From JAJTFW01 sp903922455 (GTDB taxonomy: Bacteria > Bacteroidota > Bacteroidia > AKYH767-A > OLB10), in contig CALQEU020000018.1 of NCBI GenBank assembly GCA_943329665.2, positions 4,413-68,412 of the forward strand: 64,000 bases of DNA, written 5' to 3'. The position numbers were made by a program, and so were the translations under genes. This document shows, piece after piece, positions 1 to 8,060 of the stretch. Within the stretch, counting starts at the first letter, position 1. Each line of letters starts with the position of its first letter. Below the pieces are notes generated by a model. That model did no database searches. It was not told the DNA's origin and was given only the letters and a program-made list of their open reading frames with translations.

Positions 1-665
1 ATGTTAAGTTTTTCAGCAATGATCGGGCTCATATCTTTTTTCGAAAAACCATCTTCCTTGTAGCGATAGTACAATAAATCATTTTCCTCATCGAGCCAAT
101 GACCAATATTTTCCATCACTGTCACCGTATCGGCTTTTTCACGTGGATGTTGTCCAATGCTTACTAAATCGTTGAAGAGTTCTTCAACATTTGTCAAATT
201 AAAATTTCCTGCTACCACCAAATTTCTAGTCATCCAATTATTTTGACGTAAGAAAGGATGACAAGTTTCGAAATTATTTCCTCCAAAAGTACCGTAGCGT
301 AAATGTCCTAATAAAAGTTCGCCCATAAAGTCAGCGTTCTTTTTTAAATAGGAAACATCATTTAATTTCTCTGGATTGTTTTTTTGAATTTCACGAATGG
401 GCGCATTAATCACACCAAAAATATCTGCAATCGCATTTTTTTCAATAGAACGATAACGACTCATGTATTTCTCCCCTGGTTGCATATCCAATTTGATGCA
501 TGCGACACCAGCACCGTCTTGTCCACGGTTGTGTTGCTTTTCCATCAGCAATGAAAGTTTGTTTAGGCCGTATAAGGCCGTCCCATACTTTTCCAGATAA
601 AAGTCAAGTGGTTTTAATAATCGAACGAGGGCTATTCCGCACTCGTGATGAAGAGCATCGCTCAT
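1..665 (-). CDS. Amidophosphoribosyltransferase-like class II glutamine amidotransferase (partial)
   Basis: The 5' part of a gene running off the left edge; about 221 residues are visible. The N-terminus (MSDALHHECGIALVRLL, then QHNRGQDGAG) is that of the long PurF-like protein of Bacteroidota. The presumed nucleophile is Cys9 and not Cys2, so about eight residues must be removed or tolerated before it; this is usual for this Bacteroidota group. The family hydrolyses glutamine and passes ammonia to PRPP in the first step of purine synthesis. The phosphoribosyltransferase half lies outside the window. A TAnnTTTG box on the minus strand (683-690) sits just upstream of the ATG. Whether this copy is the true PurF or a paralogue cannot be decided from this part. 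Confidence 0.85.
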   Translation of the reverse strand, partial: MSDALHHECGIALVRLLKPLDFYLEKYGTALYGLNKLSLLMEKQHNRGQDGAGVACIKLDMQPGEKYMSRYRSIEKNAIADIFGVINAPIREIQKNNPEKLNDVSYLKKNADFMGELLLGHLRYGTFGGNNFETCHPFLRQNNWMTRNLVVAGNFNLTNVEELFNDLVSIGQHPREKADTVTVMENIGHWLDEENDLLYYRYKEDGFSKKDMSPIIAEKLN

Positions 666-682
666 GTTTCGTTTCTAAGATG

Positions 683-690
683 CAAAATTA
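683..690 (-). promoter_or_regulatory. Bacteroidota -7 box (TAATTTTG)
   Basis: A TAnnTTTG match about 18 bases upstream of the amidotransferase ATG at 665. No convincing -33 TTG was found at the usual distance. Confidence 0.45.
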
Positions 691-819
691 CGGAATCTAT
701 TGCTATTTTACTATAAATACCTTCAACTGATTTTTTCTTATGATTTTTATTAGCAATTAATTGTTAATGAATTAGGCTAGTAATTGGCTTTTGTAAGGAA
801 ATATTCGAATGAATACCTA

Positions 820-827
820 TAAATTTG
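820..827 (+). promoter_or_regulatory. Bacteroidota -7 box (TAAATTTG)
   Basis: TAnnTTTG match 16 bases upstream of the first haem lipoprotein gene. A TTTG lies at 790-793, but the 26-base gap is longer than usual. Confidence 0.45.
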
Positions 828-843
828 GCATATTCAATAAAAT

Positions 844-1215
844 ATGAGAAACTATCCCCGAAGTATAATTTTTCTCTTTGTACTCATCGCTATTGCCTCT
901 TGTACAACCGAGCCCAAATTGGACAATGTTCCAATAATTTCATTCAACACACAAGTTCAGCCCATCATTTCTTCGCACTGTAATTTTAGTGGATGTCATG
1001 GAGCCAACCCTGAAGGACCTGGTTCATACCAAACTTATGACCAAGTGATGGGATCCATCAAAGCTGGAAATGCACATGGAAGTAAATTGTATCAGTCGAT
1101 AACTAGAAGAGGTTTTGTAGAACAGCGTATGCCACCAGGTGGTTATCAGGAAGTGAGTTCTGAAAACGCAAAATTAATTTATTGGTGGATTGAGCAAGGG
1201 GCAAAAAACAACTAA
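844..1215 (+). CDS. Small haem c lipoprotein
   Basis: 123 residues. A lipoprotein signal ends at Cys20 (IAIASC). One haem c site is visible: Cys46-x4-Cys51-His52, a CX4CH variant of CXXCH, followed by a conserved RMPPGG segment whose Met96 is a plausible second axial ligand. The pattern (FNTQVQPIISSHC...CHG...MPPGG...WWIEQGA) fits the planctomycete-type cytochrome c domain group that Bacteroidota export as lipoproteins. It is the first gene of a three-gene run with the next haem lipoprotein and a DUF5777 barrel. Role: probably electron transfer at the outer membrane or in the periplasm; the partner is unknown. Confidence 0.75.
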   Translation: MRNYPRSIIFLFVLIAIASCTTEPKLDNVPIISFNTQVQPIISSHCNFSGCHGANPEGPGSYQTYDQVMGSIKAGNAHGSKLYQSITRRGFVEQRMPPGGYQEVSSENAKLIYWWIEQGAKNN

Positions 1216-1222
1216 GTGCATT

Positions 1223-1642
1223 ATGAAAAAATTGAATAGAAGTAAATCAAGATATTTAGTGCTCGCTATTATCAGTGGGTTCTTGTTTTTTATGTCGTCA
1301 TGTTATTATGATAGCGTAGAAGAATTGGATCCTAATTTTGGACAGATCGGAAATTGCGATACTTCCGGCACCATTTCCTTTTCTCAGCAAGTAAATCCTA
1401 TTATAACTACTTTTTGTGGCAGCACAGGTGGTTCAGCTACTTCTTGCCATGGAGCTGGTTCAGCAAGTGGTATTCCTTTGGTTTCACATTTAGATATTTC
1501 AAGTTCGGCCAGTGATAATTTGATGGATGCCATTCGTCAAATAAATGGTGCTTCTCCAATGCCCAAAGGTGGTGGCAAGTTGGATAATTGTAGAATTGCT
1601 ACTATTCAAAAATGGATCGACGAAGGAAAATTGAATAATTAA
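1223..1642 (+). CDS. Small haem c-like lipoprotein with expanded CX9CH site
   Basis: 139 residues from the ATG at 1223. A longer frame opens at 1190 inside the previous gene, but the 1223 start gives a proper lipoprotein signal ending at Cys27 (FFMSSC). The body resembles the preceding gene (SFSQQVNPIITTFC...SCHGAG...MPKGGG...WIDEGKLNN), so it is a divergent paralogue. The haem site is stretched to Cys65-x9-Cys75-His76, with Met113 in the MPKGGG segment. Whether haem is still attached through both cysteines cannot be told from sequence. It starts eight bases after the upstream stop and ends six bases before the barrel gene, so all three are probably one transcript. Confidence 0.7.
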   Translation: MKKLNRSKSRYLVLAIISGFLFFMSSCYYDSVEELDPNFGQIGNCDTSGTISFSQQVNPIITTFCGSTGGSATSCHGAGSASGIPLVSHLDISSSASDNLMDAIRQINGASPMPKGGGKLDNCRIATIQKWIDEGKLNN

Positions 1643-1647
1643 TCGCT

Positions 1648-2538
1648 ATGAAAAAATCTTCTTATATCATTCTGTTCTTCTTAAATTGTTTTTTCTTCTC
1701 CGCATTTGCTCAAGAAGACTTAGACAGCATCTTAAATAGTGCCGAGGAAAAACAGAAAGTAATCACACTCGCTACATTTAAAACAACGCGAGTTATTAAT
1801 TTCCATACGATTGAAACCGTTGGAAAACGTACGCTGGATTTTAGAATTTCTCATCGATTCGGACTTGTCAATTCAGGTGTAGATGATTTTTGGGGAATCG
1901 ATGGTGGTGCTAGTATTCGTTTGGGTTTAGAATATAGTTACGACGGTCGATTGATGGTTGGATTCGGAAGAACGAGTTATCAGAAACTGTTAGATGGATT
2001 TTTAAAGTATCGATTGTTACGTCAAACCGAAGGCGGTGAAATGCCGTTGAGCGTAACTCTCTTTAGTGGAATGTATGCAACTATGGCGAAGGATCCTCTA
2101 AAAAAGGTAACTGGTTTCGATCGTTACGAACATTTCTACAGTCGACTTTCTTACAGTTACCAAGTAATTGTTGGTCGAAAATTTGGAACTAATTTTTCTG
2201 CACAAATCGCACCTTGGTATGTTCATTTGAATCAAGTGGATTTGTTGAAGGATGCAAATGATAGTTATGGTTTATCAGGAGCAATTCGTTATAAATTCAC
2301 AAAGCATATGGCGCTCACTGCAGAATATGCGTATCGATTGAATGATTATACCGATCGTAATTTTTATGATTCCTTTGGAATTGGTTTCGAAATTGAAACC
2401 GGCGGGCACGTGTTCCAAATGCATGTGACCAATTCATTCGGACTCAGTGAAAATCAATTCTTACCCTACACCGATACGAAGTGGGGAGATGGCGGAATCC
2501 GAATTGGATTTAATGTTTCGAGGGTGTTCACTCTTTAA
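1648..2538 (+). CDS. DUF5777-type outer-membrane beta-barrel protein
   Basis: 296 residues with a signal peptide ending FSAFAQ. The mature part alternates polar and hydrophobic residues in many short strands. It has the N-terminal block TFKTTRVINFHTIETVGKRT and the HRFG segment typical of the DUF5777 family in Bacteroidota. Members are often found beside small cytochrome or YceI-like genes, as here. Function is not established; an outer-membrane barrel working with the two haem lipoproteins is an inference from position. Confidence 0.75.
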   Translation: MKKSSYIILFFLNCFFFSAFAQEDLDSILNSAEEKQKVITLATFKTTRVINFHTIETVGKRTLDFRISHRFGLVNSGVDDFWGIDGGASIRLGLEYSYDGRLMVGFGRTSYQKLLDGFLKYRLLRQTEGGEMPLSVTLFSGMYATMAKDPLKKVTGFDRYEHFYSRLSYSYQVIVGRKFGTNFSAQIAPWYVHLNQVDLLKDANDSYGLSGAIRYKFTKHMALTAEYAYRLNDYTDRNFYDSFGIGFEIETGGHVFQMHVTNSFGLSENQFLPYTDTKWGDGGIRIGFNVSRVFTL

Positions 2539-2597
2539 AAATACAAATTTCGGACTCTTGCTTTTTTAACACTAGAGAAAATTAAGTACACTAGAGA

Positions 2598-2639
2598 GCA
2601 CTAGAGTGAAACTTAGTGTTCTTTTGTGCCCTCTAGTGC
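2598..2639. terminator. Stem-loop with CTAG arms between convergent genes
   Basis: Perfect 9-base inverted repeat GCACTAGAG (2598-2606) and CTCTAGTGC (2631-2639). It lies between the convergent DUF5777 and ACMSD genes, so it may end transcription, but there is no clear T-run. Further CACTAGAG and TAGTGTT words lie on both sides; it belongs to a repeat family seen elsewhere in the window. Confidence 0.4.
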
Positions 2640-2690
2640 CTTTAGTGTTGAAATTGGGAATCGAAATGGGATTTGTTTTTAATAAAAAAA

Positions 2691-2755
2691 ATCTAAAATC
2701 TAACAGCTAAAATCCAACACTAAAAATCTAGTAGCTAGAGGCCTGCAGCCTAAAA
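2691..2755. repeat. CTAG-rich dispersed intergenic repeat
   Basis: Run of degenerate words of the type CTAGTAGCTAGAGGC and CTGCAGCC. Related stretches lie at 20557-20590, 21469-21525, 21644-21671, 31117-31147, 32607-32632 and 34761-34792. Confidence 0.5.
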
Positions 2756-2798
2756 AGCAACTTGACAACAAAATTTATTAACTAATAATTTTTTTGGT

Positions 2799-3806
2799 TT
2801 ATACAAACAACCCCTTCTCCAAACTCAACCACTCTAAAGCGGATCCGCTAAATAATCTTTCTTTGATTTTATCATCGTAAGGCATCGAATCGATGAGTTT
2901 GCCAGGTTGTAATTCTCCAAGTGGAAAGGGATAGTCCGTTCCTAAAGCAAGCTGATTGGGTCCCATTAAATTCATGAGGAAGTCGAGCATCAAGGGATCG
3001 TGTACCAACGTATCCAAATAAAATTTATCTAAATATTCTCTTGGGTTGACGTTATTGTCGACAGCAACTAAATCGGGACGTACATGGAAGCCGTGCTCTA
3101 TTCGACCGATGGAAGATGGGAAAGATCCGCCTCCATGTGCGAAGGCAACTTTTAGTTTTGGAAGTCTTTCAAAGATTCCACCGAAGATCATGGAACAAAT
3201 AGCAAGTGATGTTTCTGCAGGCATTCCGACGAGCCAAGGAAGCCAATACTTATTCATCTTTTCCTTCGCCATCATATCCCAAGGATGAACAAAAATCGCA
3301 GCACCTAATTCTTGAGCGGCTTCAAATACAGGAAATAATTCCGGTGCATTTAAATTCCAATCGTTCACATGAGATCCAATTTGTACACCGCGTAATCCAA
3401 TCTTCATGCATCGCTCTAATTCTTTTATCGCGAGGTCGGGAGCTTGTAATGGAATTGTTCCTAAGCCGATAAATCTTTTCGGATAGGCGTGAACGATAGT
3501 AGCGATATGATCATTCAAAAACATACTTACTTCTAACGCATCTGTTGGTTTTGCCCAATAGGAAAACATCACTGGAATGGTGCTTAGCACTTGAACGTTG
3601 ATGTGGTGCTGGTCACATTCTTTAATCCGCGTGTTGGGATCCCAACAGTTGTCTTCGATCTCGCGAAAAAAACGATCGTCGATCATCATCTTCGCACAAC
3701 ACGGTTTGTGATGATCTAAAGAAATAAAACCGCCATACCCAAATTTTTCTTTAAATTTCGGCAGGTGCTCTGGAATGATATGAGTGTGAATATCTATTTT
3801 AAGCAT
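2799..3806 (-). CDS. 2-amino-3-carboxymuconate-6-semialdehyde decarboxylase (ACMSD)
   Basis: 335-residue amidohydrolase-superfamily protein. Metal-site residues are in place: His7 and His9 (DIHTH), His174 (FVHPWD), His224 (AFAHGGG) and Asp291 (GTDYPFP). ACMSD removes the carboxylate from ACMS, the ring-opened product of 3-hydroxyanthranilate, and steers the kynurenine pathway towards 2-aminomuconate and away from quinolinate. The pathway neighbours are in the window: the dioxygenase (16816) and the aminomuconate-semialdehyde dehydrogenase (10762). Length and motifs fit the bacterial NbaD/ACMSD family throughout. Its upstream region is occupied by one end of the GxxExxY element (3826-3850), so its promoter may lie in or behind that element. 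Confidence 0.9.
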   Translation of the reverse strand: MLKIDIHTHIIPEHLPKFKEKFGYGGFISLDHHKPCCAKMMIDDRFFREIEDNCWDPNTRIKECDQHHINVQVLSTIPVMFSYWAKPTDALEVSMFLNDHIATIVHAYPKRFIGLGTIPLQAPDLAIKELERCMKIGLRGVQIGSHVNDWNLNAPELFPVFEAAQELGAAIFVHPWDMMAKEKMNKYWLPWLVGMPAETSLAICSMIFGGIFERLPKLKVAFAHGGGSFPSSIGRIEHGFHVRPDLVAVDNNVNPREYLDKFYLDTLVHDPLMLDFLMNLMGPNQLALGTDYPFPLGELQPGKLIDSMPYDDKIKERLFSGSALEWLSLEKGLFV

Positions 3807-3825
3807 AACGTTTAGTTAGAGTTTT

Positions 3826-3850
3826 AATTTTGAACGCGGATGACTCGGAT
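3826..3850 (+). repeat. Left inverted repeat of GxxExxY element
   Basis: 25 bases ending in GAACGCGGATGACTCGGAT. It pairs with 4322-4346 as an inverted repeat with two mismatches (one in the 19-base core). CGGAT words continue inward to about 3869 at 9-10 base spacing. Confidence 0.7.
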
Positions 3851-3899
3851 TTTGCGGATTAGGACGGATTGATTCTGGTTAATATAATTCACTTTCGTT

Positions 3900-4304
3900 T
3901 TAGGTACTTGTGTTGAACTGAGATTTATTCAACACCCTACTCACAATTTTTCTTTTGAATTGTGGCGATTTCCCAAAGTTAAGTAATAAGCCAATTTGAA
4001 GGTCCGTAGCTCTCAAATAATTGATTAATTGAAATTCATGTTGTTCACATAGACCTTCTGCAGCTTTTATTTCAATGATTAAGATATCATTAACTATTAT
4101 GTCAGCAATGTAAAAGCCTACTTCAACATTATCATAATAAACTTTCACTGAATATTGAGACAAGCAATGAATTACTCTTGTTCTTAATTCGAGTAAAAGA
4201 GCATTTTCGTATACTTTCTCCAAAAATCCATATCCTAACGTATTATTTACTTTGAAAAAAGCATTAATAATAGATCCAGTTAATTCTTTATGTTCTAAAC
4301 TCAT
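3900..4304 (-). CDS. GxxExxY protein (PD-(D/E)XK-like)
   Basis: 134 residues. It shows the name-giving motif GFLEKVY at 26-32, then Asp68 in a hydrophobic strand and Glu78-Ile79-Lys80 (EIK). Together these resemble a PD-(D/E)XK nuclease core, as proposed for this family; no activity is established to my knowledge. The C-terminal half (INYLRAT, LLLNFG) is also characteristic. The gene fills nearly the whole interval between a pair of 25-base inverted repeats (3826-3850 and 4322-4346), which makes it look like a small self-contained cassette. The same CGGAT/ATCCG words occur beside GxxExxY genes in other bacteria as far as I recall; that needs a search. No transposase is present. Confidence 0.85.
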   Translation of the reverse strand: MSLEHKELTGSIINAFFKVNNTLGYGFLEKVYENALLLELRTRVIHCLSQYSVKVYYDNVEVGFYIADIIVNDILIIEIKAAEGLCEQHEFQLINYLRATDLQIGLLLNFGKSPQFKRKIVSRVLNKSQFNTST

Positions 4305-4321
4305 CTTGTTTTATCGTTTTT

Positions 4322-4346
4322 ATCCGTGTCATCCGCGTTCTAAATT
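4322..4346 (-). repeat. Right inverted repeat of GxxExxY element
   Basis: Reverse complement reads AATTTAGAACGCGGATGACA then CGGAT, matching 3826-3850 at 23 of 25 positions. It starts 17 bases upstream of the GxxExxY start codon. Confidence 0.7.
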
Positions 4347-4356
4347 ATCGCAGAAA

Positions 4357-4399
4357 AAATCCGTGTTCCATCACAAAGGTATGATGAGAACACGGATTT
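4357..4399. terminator. 12-base perfect stem-loop, probable terminator
   Basis: AAATCCGTGTTC (4357-4368) and GAACACGGATTT (4388-4399) form a perfect 12-base stem around a 19-base loop. It lies just downstream of the ALDH7 gene on the minus strand, and A-rich DNA at 4354-4359 would give a short U-run, so it may end that transcript. The stem uses the same ATCCGTG words as the neighbouring element. Confidence 0.5.
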
Positions 4400-4429
4400 A
4401 CTCGGTTATAAACGAGTACAAACGTTTGC

Positions 4430-5995
4430 TTAGAAATCGAACTGGATACCTTGCGCTAGAGGAAGTTCTTTAGAGTAGTTGATGGTATTCGTTTGTCGTC
4501 TCATGTACACTTTCCATGCATCACTTCCCGACTCACGACCACCGCCTGTGTCTTTCTCGCCACCAAACGCACCACCAATTTCTGCACCTGATGTACCAAT
4601 GTTTACATTCGCTATTCCACAATCCGATCCTTCATGCGACAAGAAGGCTTCCGCCTCTTGTAAATCTCTCGTGAAGATAGACGATGATAATCCTTGAGGT
4701 ACATCGTTTTGTTGTGCGATGGCTTCTTCCATCGTTGCATATTTCATCAAGTATAAGATAGGAGCAAAGGTTTCTTCTTGCACAATGTGATAGTGATTCT
4801 TTGCTTCGATGATACATGGAACAACATAATTACCACTCTCATATCCATCTCCACTTAATACCTCACCACCAAATAGTATTTTTCCACCTTCTTTCTTAGC
4901 CGCTTCAATGGCATTGGTAAAATCTTTCACCGCACCATTGTCAATGAGTGGACCCACTAATGTCTTACTATCTAACGGGTGGCCTATACGAATATGCTCG
5001 TAAGCTGCTTTCACTTTTTGTGTAAATTGATCGTAGATACTTTCGTGAATGATGAGTCGGCGTGTGCTGGTGCAACGTTGACCTGCAGTCCCCACGGCTC
5101 CAAAAACTACAGCACGTAATGCTAAATCGAAATCTGCTTTTTCGGAAATGATAATAGCATTATTTCCACCTAACTCGAGGAGAGATCGTCCTAAACGCTC
5201 ACCTACAATTTTTCCTGCTCTGCGTCCTACACGAGTTGAACCCGTTACTGAAATTAACGGTACACGTTTATCAGCTAAGAAATTATCACCGACATGTTTA
5301 GAAGAAGCAATGATTAAATTTAATACTCCTTCTGGAACATCATTCGCAGCTAAAACTCGTTGAATAATTTTATGAGTTGCTACTGCGCATAACGGAACTT
5401 TTGAACTCGGTTTCCAAACTACAACATCTCCACAAACCATGGCTAACATGGCATTCCATGCCCACACGGCTACTGGAAAATTAAAAGCAGAAATTACACC
5501 AATCGTTCCGAGTGGATGATATTGTTCGTACATGCGATGACGTGAGCGTTCACTATGCATCGTTAATCCATATAACTGACGAGACAATCCCACTGCAAAA
5601 TCGCAGATATCAATCATCTCTTGTACCTCACCTAATCCTTCTTGATAAATCTTTCCCATTTCAAAGGAAACTAAACGACCTAAAGGCTCTTTATATTCAC
5701 GCAAAGCATCACCCATCTGTCGAACAATTTCTCCACGCTTCGGTGCAGGAATCATTCTCCAAGTAGCAAAAGCTTCTTGAGATGTTTTTATAATATGTTC
5801 GTAGTCGTCCGTGGTAGCCTGTTGTACAGAAGCAATGAGTTGCCCATCAGCAGGAGAAAAAGATTCGATGGTTTCTCCATTCGTTTTTATCCATTTGGTG
5901 CCCGTACTTGCACCATAATTCATTTTATCAATGCCCAATGCTTTTAACATTTCCTCGACCTTAAAGTCGTTGGCCGCAATCGTTTCGTTTTTCAT
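4430..5995 (-). CDS. Aldehyde dehydrogenase, ALDH7 / aminoadipate-semialdehyde type
   Basis: 521 residues from the ATG at 5995. A frame opening at 6019 adds only eight unlikely residues. Active-site pattern: Asn172 (SAFNFP), Glu274 (LELGGNN) and Cys308 (GTAGQRCTSTRR). FNFPVAVWAWN and the conserved end (GGEKDTGGGRESGSDAWK) point to the ALDH7 / antiquitin group. That group oxidises alpha-aminoadipate semialdehyde (piperideine-6-carboxylate) in lysine degradation, using NAD. A -7 box (6017-6024) sits upstream. It is not part of the kynurenine pathway, although it lies among those genes. Confidence 0.88.
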   Translation of the reverse strand: MKNETIAANDFKVEEMLKALGIDKMNYGASTGTKWIKTNGETIESFSPADGQLIASVQQATTDDYEHIIKTSQEAFATWRMIPAPKRGEIVRQMGDALREYKEPLGRLVSFEMGKIYQEGLGEVQEMIDICDFAVGLSRQLYGLTMHSERSRHRMYEQYHPLGTIGVISAFNFPVAVWAWNAMLAMVCGDVVVWKPSSKVPLCAVATHKIIQRVLAANDVPEGVLNLIIASSKHVGDNFLADKRVPLISVTGSTRVGRRAGKIVGERLGRSLLELGGNNAIIISEKADFDLALRAVVFGAVGTAGQRCTSTRRLIIHESIYDQFTQKVKAAYEHIRIGHPLDSKTLVGPLIDNGAVKDFTNAIEAAKKEGGKILFGGEVLSGDGYESGNYVVPCIIEAKNHYHIVQEETFAPILYLMKYATMEEAIAQQNDVPQGLSSSIFTRDLQEAEAFLSHEGSDCGIANVNIGTSGAEIGGAFGGEKDTGGGRESGSDAWKVYMRRQTNTINYSKELPLAQGIQFDF

Positions 5996-6016
5996 ATAAT
6001 ACTCAATTTGAGAGCA

Positions 6017-6024
6017 CAAAGATA
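6017..6024 (-). promoter_or_regulatory. Bacteroidota -7 box (TATCTTTG)
   Basis: Exact TAnnTTTG 22 bases upstream of the ALDH7 ATG at 5995. It lies over the upstream alternative start at 6019, which supports the 5995 start. Confidence 0.5.
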
Positions 6025-6225
6025 CGAAGAATGAGAGGGGTTTGCTAATGCTACAAATCTGGAATTTATTGCATCCTTAAAATACTGATAGACAGATCAT
6101 TTTATTAAAAAAAAGAATAAGTTCAACCTAAAATTGCGTTTATTAATTTAATGTTTTAATGGTAATATTTTTGAGTACAATGAAGAAATGGAAGTAGATA
6201 AAATTCGTTGCGAAATCTATTTTAT

Positions 6226-7755
6226 TTACTCACCGTGATGAACACTGCGAATCACATTTACTTTCAGTTTACGTTTGTAATCTTCTTGCAACCATTTTAC
6301 GTAGCTTTCTGAAGTTTTACTCAAGCATCTTGTAAAACAACGAATACGATATTCAATTTCTTCTTGAAGCAAATCAGATAATGCTAAGGCTCCATCTACA
6401 TCCTTGCTATTTTCGACGCACATGCGCACATGCTGTAATAAAGATTTTTCAACGACAATACGAGGACGTTGGTTGGTATTAATAGCTTGTCGATGTTCGT
6501 ATTCGATGTCCATGAAGATGTCTTCAGAATTACCAAAGTGCTCACGTAATTCCTCTGGCATAATGTACTTGTAATTTCTTTCGATAAGTTCATCATTCGG
6601 AATACTTTCCAAATACATTTCTGGATTTTGGAAGATGGAATTCCAGTCGACAGGCTCATCCCATAACCCAAAACGATTTAAATTATTTCCTAAATCTACC
6701 ACCATAAAATCGCTTTTATTGGGCAGCACACGGGAGCCACGACCAATCATCTGAAAATATAACGTTAGCGATTTCGTAGCGCGATTTAAAATGATACAAT
6801 CTACAGTAGGTTCATCAAAACCCGTTGTTAGGATACTCACCGACGTTAGTATGGCATCAGGCTTTTCTTTGAACCATTGCAATATTTCCCTTCTTTCCTT
6901 AGTAGAATGTGTGTGATCAAGGTGTTTTATTTCAAATCCTGCCTCCTGAAAAGTAGCGTAAACATATTGTGAAGTAGCAATTCCATTATTGAAAATTAAT
7001 GTTTTTTTGCCCACACATTTCTCTCGATAAGCACTTAATAATTTATCTTGCATCGCATGATTATTATAAAGTCGTTCGGATGAACTAACCGTATAATCTC
7101 CACTGCGCCCTACTTTCAAAGAGTTTAATCCAACGTGATAATGATAGGTAGTTGCCTTTGCTAAAAATCCTGAAACAATCAATTTAGAAATAGATTCACC
7201 CACAATGAGCTCATCGTAATTATCCTTCATGCGAATATTTACATTCGAGCTCAATGGTGTTGCTGTTACACCGAGCACCACACCCTTCTCATAAAAACGA
7301 AATAGTTTTCCGAAAGAATTATAATGCGCTTCATCGACAATCATCAAACCAATCGAATCCAAATTCAAAATTTTATCTCTCAAACGATTGTTCAATGTTT
7401 CCACCATCGACACATAGCACATATAATCATTAGGAACAGGCAACTCTTTTACCGCACTGTTGATGACCATATTATTAACACCAAACTCTTGCAACATTTT
7501 AGCCGTTTGCGCACAAAGTTCAAGGCGATGCGTGAGAATTAAAACTTTTTTACCTGTCGCTTCAATATAACGTCGAGCTATCTCCGAAAAGATAACCGTT
7601 TTTCCACCACCTGTTGGAAGTTGATACAACAAATTGTAACGAATCGGATGATCTTTCAAACGAAATAAAATATCTTCTATGGCTTTATGCTGATAATCAT
7701 AAAGCTGTTTACCAATTAACTGCTCCTGTACTTCAATACTGCTTTCGGTCTTCAT
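6226..7755 (-). CDS. Superfamily 2 DEAD/DEAH helicase
   Basis: 509 residues. Motifs in order: Walker A PTGGGKT at about 47-53, DEAHYN (motif II), TATP (motif III), a second RecA lobe with SILTTGFDEP, and QMIGRGSR (motif VI). This is the SSL2/type III restriction-like helicase arrangement, followed by a C-terminal extension of about 150 residues. No nuclease or methyltransferase neighbour is present, so it is probably a stand-alone DNA or RNA helicase. The start at 7755 is preferred over 7776 because the upstream ATG is overlapped by a perfect TATCTTTG -7 box (7774-7781). Confidence 0.85.
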   Translation of the reverse strand: MKTESSIEVQEQLIGKQLYDYQHKAIEDILFRLKDHPIRYNLLYQLPTGGGKTVIFSEIARRYIEATGKKVLILTHRLELCAQTAKMLQEFGVNNMVINSAVKELPVPNDYMCYVSMVETLNNRLRDKILNLDSIGLMIVDEAHYNSFGKLFRFYEKGVVLGVTATPLSSNVNIRMKDNYDELIVGESISKLIVSGFLAKATTYHYHVGLNSLKVGRSGDYTVSSSERLYNNHAMQDKLLSAYREKCVGKKTLIFNNGIATSQYVYATFQEAGFEIKHLDHTHSTKERREILQWFKEKPDAILTSVSILTTGFDEPTVDCIILNRATKSLTLYFQMIGRGSRVLPNKSDFMVVDLGNNLNRFGLWDEPVDWNSIFQNPEMYLESIPNDELIERNYKYIMPEELREHFGNSEDIFMDIEYEHRQAINTNQRPRIVVEKSLLQHVRMCVENSKDVDGALALSDLLQEEIEYRIRCFTRCLSKTSESYVKWLQEDYKRKLKVNVIRSVHHGE

Positions 7756-7773
7756 TCGGTTATTAGGAATTTG

Positions 7774-7781
7774 CAAAGATA
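7774..7781 (-). promoter_or_regulatory. Bacteroidota -7 box (TATCTTTG) of the helicase gene
   Basis: Exact TAnnTTTG 18 bases upstream of the chosen ATG at 7755. Confidence 0.5.
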
Positions 7782-8060
7782 GGTAGGATGAAGGGATATG
7801 TTAAATTAATCATGTGGATTGTTTGTATAAAGGAATCAAGACGTCTTTTTGACTAGAAAGATGTAAACTGCTCTACTATTTAGTCCTCCTAAAGTAGATT
7901 TTTTAAGAGGGATCCAGCACATTAAATTGCAATTCACACTTTTAGACCCCAATTGTCCCGTTATCAGCTTTAAATTGTCATTTTGGCCGGTGAGAGGTTA
8001 TTTATTTTCTTTGAAATGTTATAGCATTATTTACTCATATTTTTAGGGAGAATGTTGCCA
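7782..8060. other. Gene-free stretch, possible insertion-sequence end remnant
   Basis: No credible reading frame. On the minus strand, 7935-7995 contains spaced words TGACAATTTAAA, GGGACAATTGGGG and GTGTGAATTGCAATT at about 20-base intervals. This loosely resembles the multiple terminal repeats of IS21-family elements. No istA/istB coding remnant was found, so the assignment is weak. Confidence 0.25.

Noticed and set aside
500..730. 76-residue plus-strand frame
   Set aside because: Opposite strand of the amidotransferase 5' end, whose conserved QHNRGQDGAG motif settles the coding strand.
6226..7755. Helicase as part of a defence or restriction system
   Set aside because: No methyltransferase, nuclease or other defence gene lies beside it.
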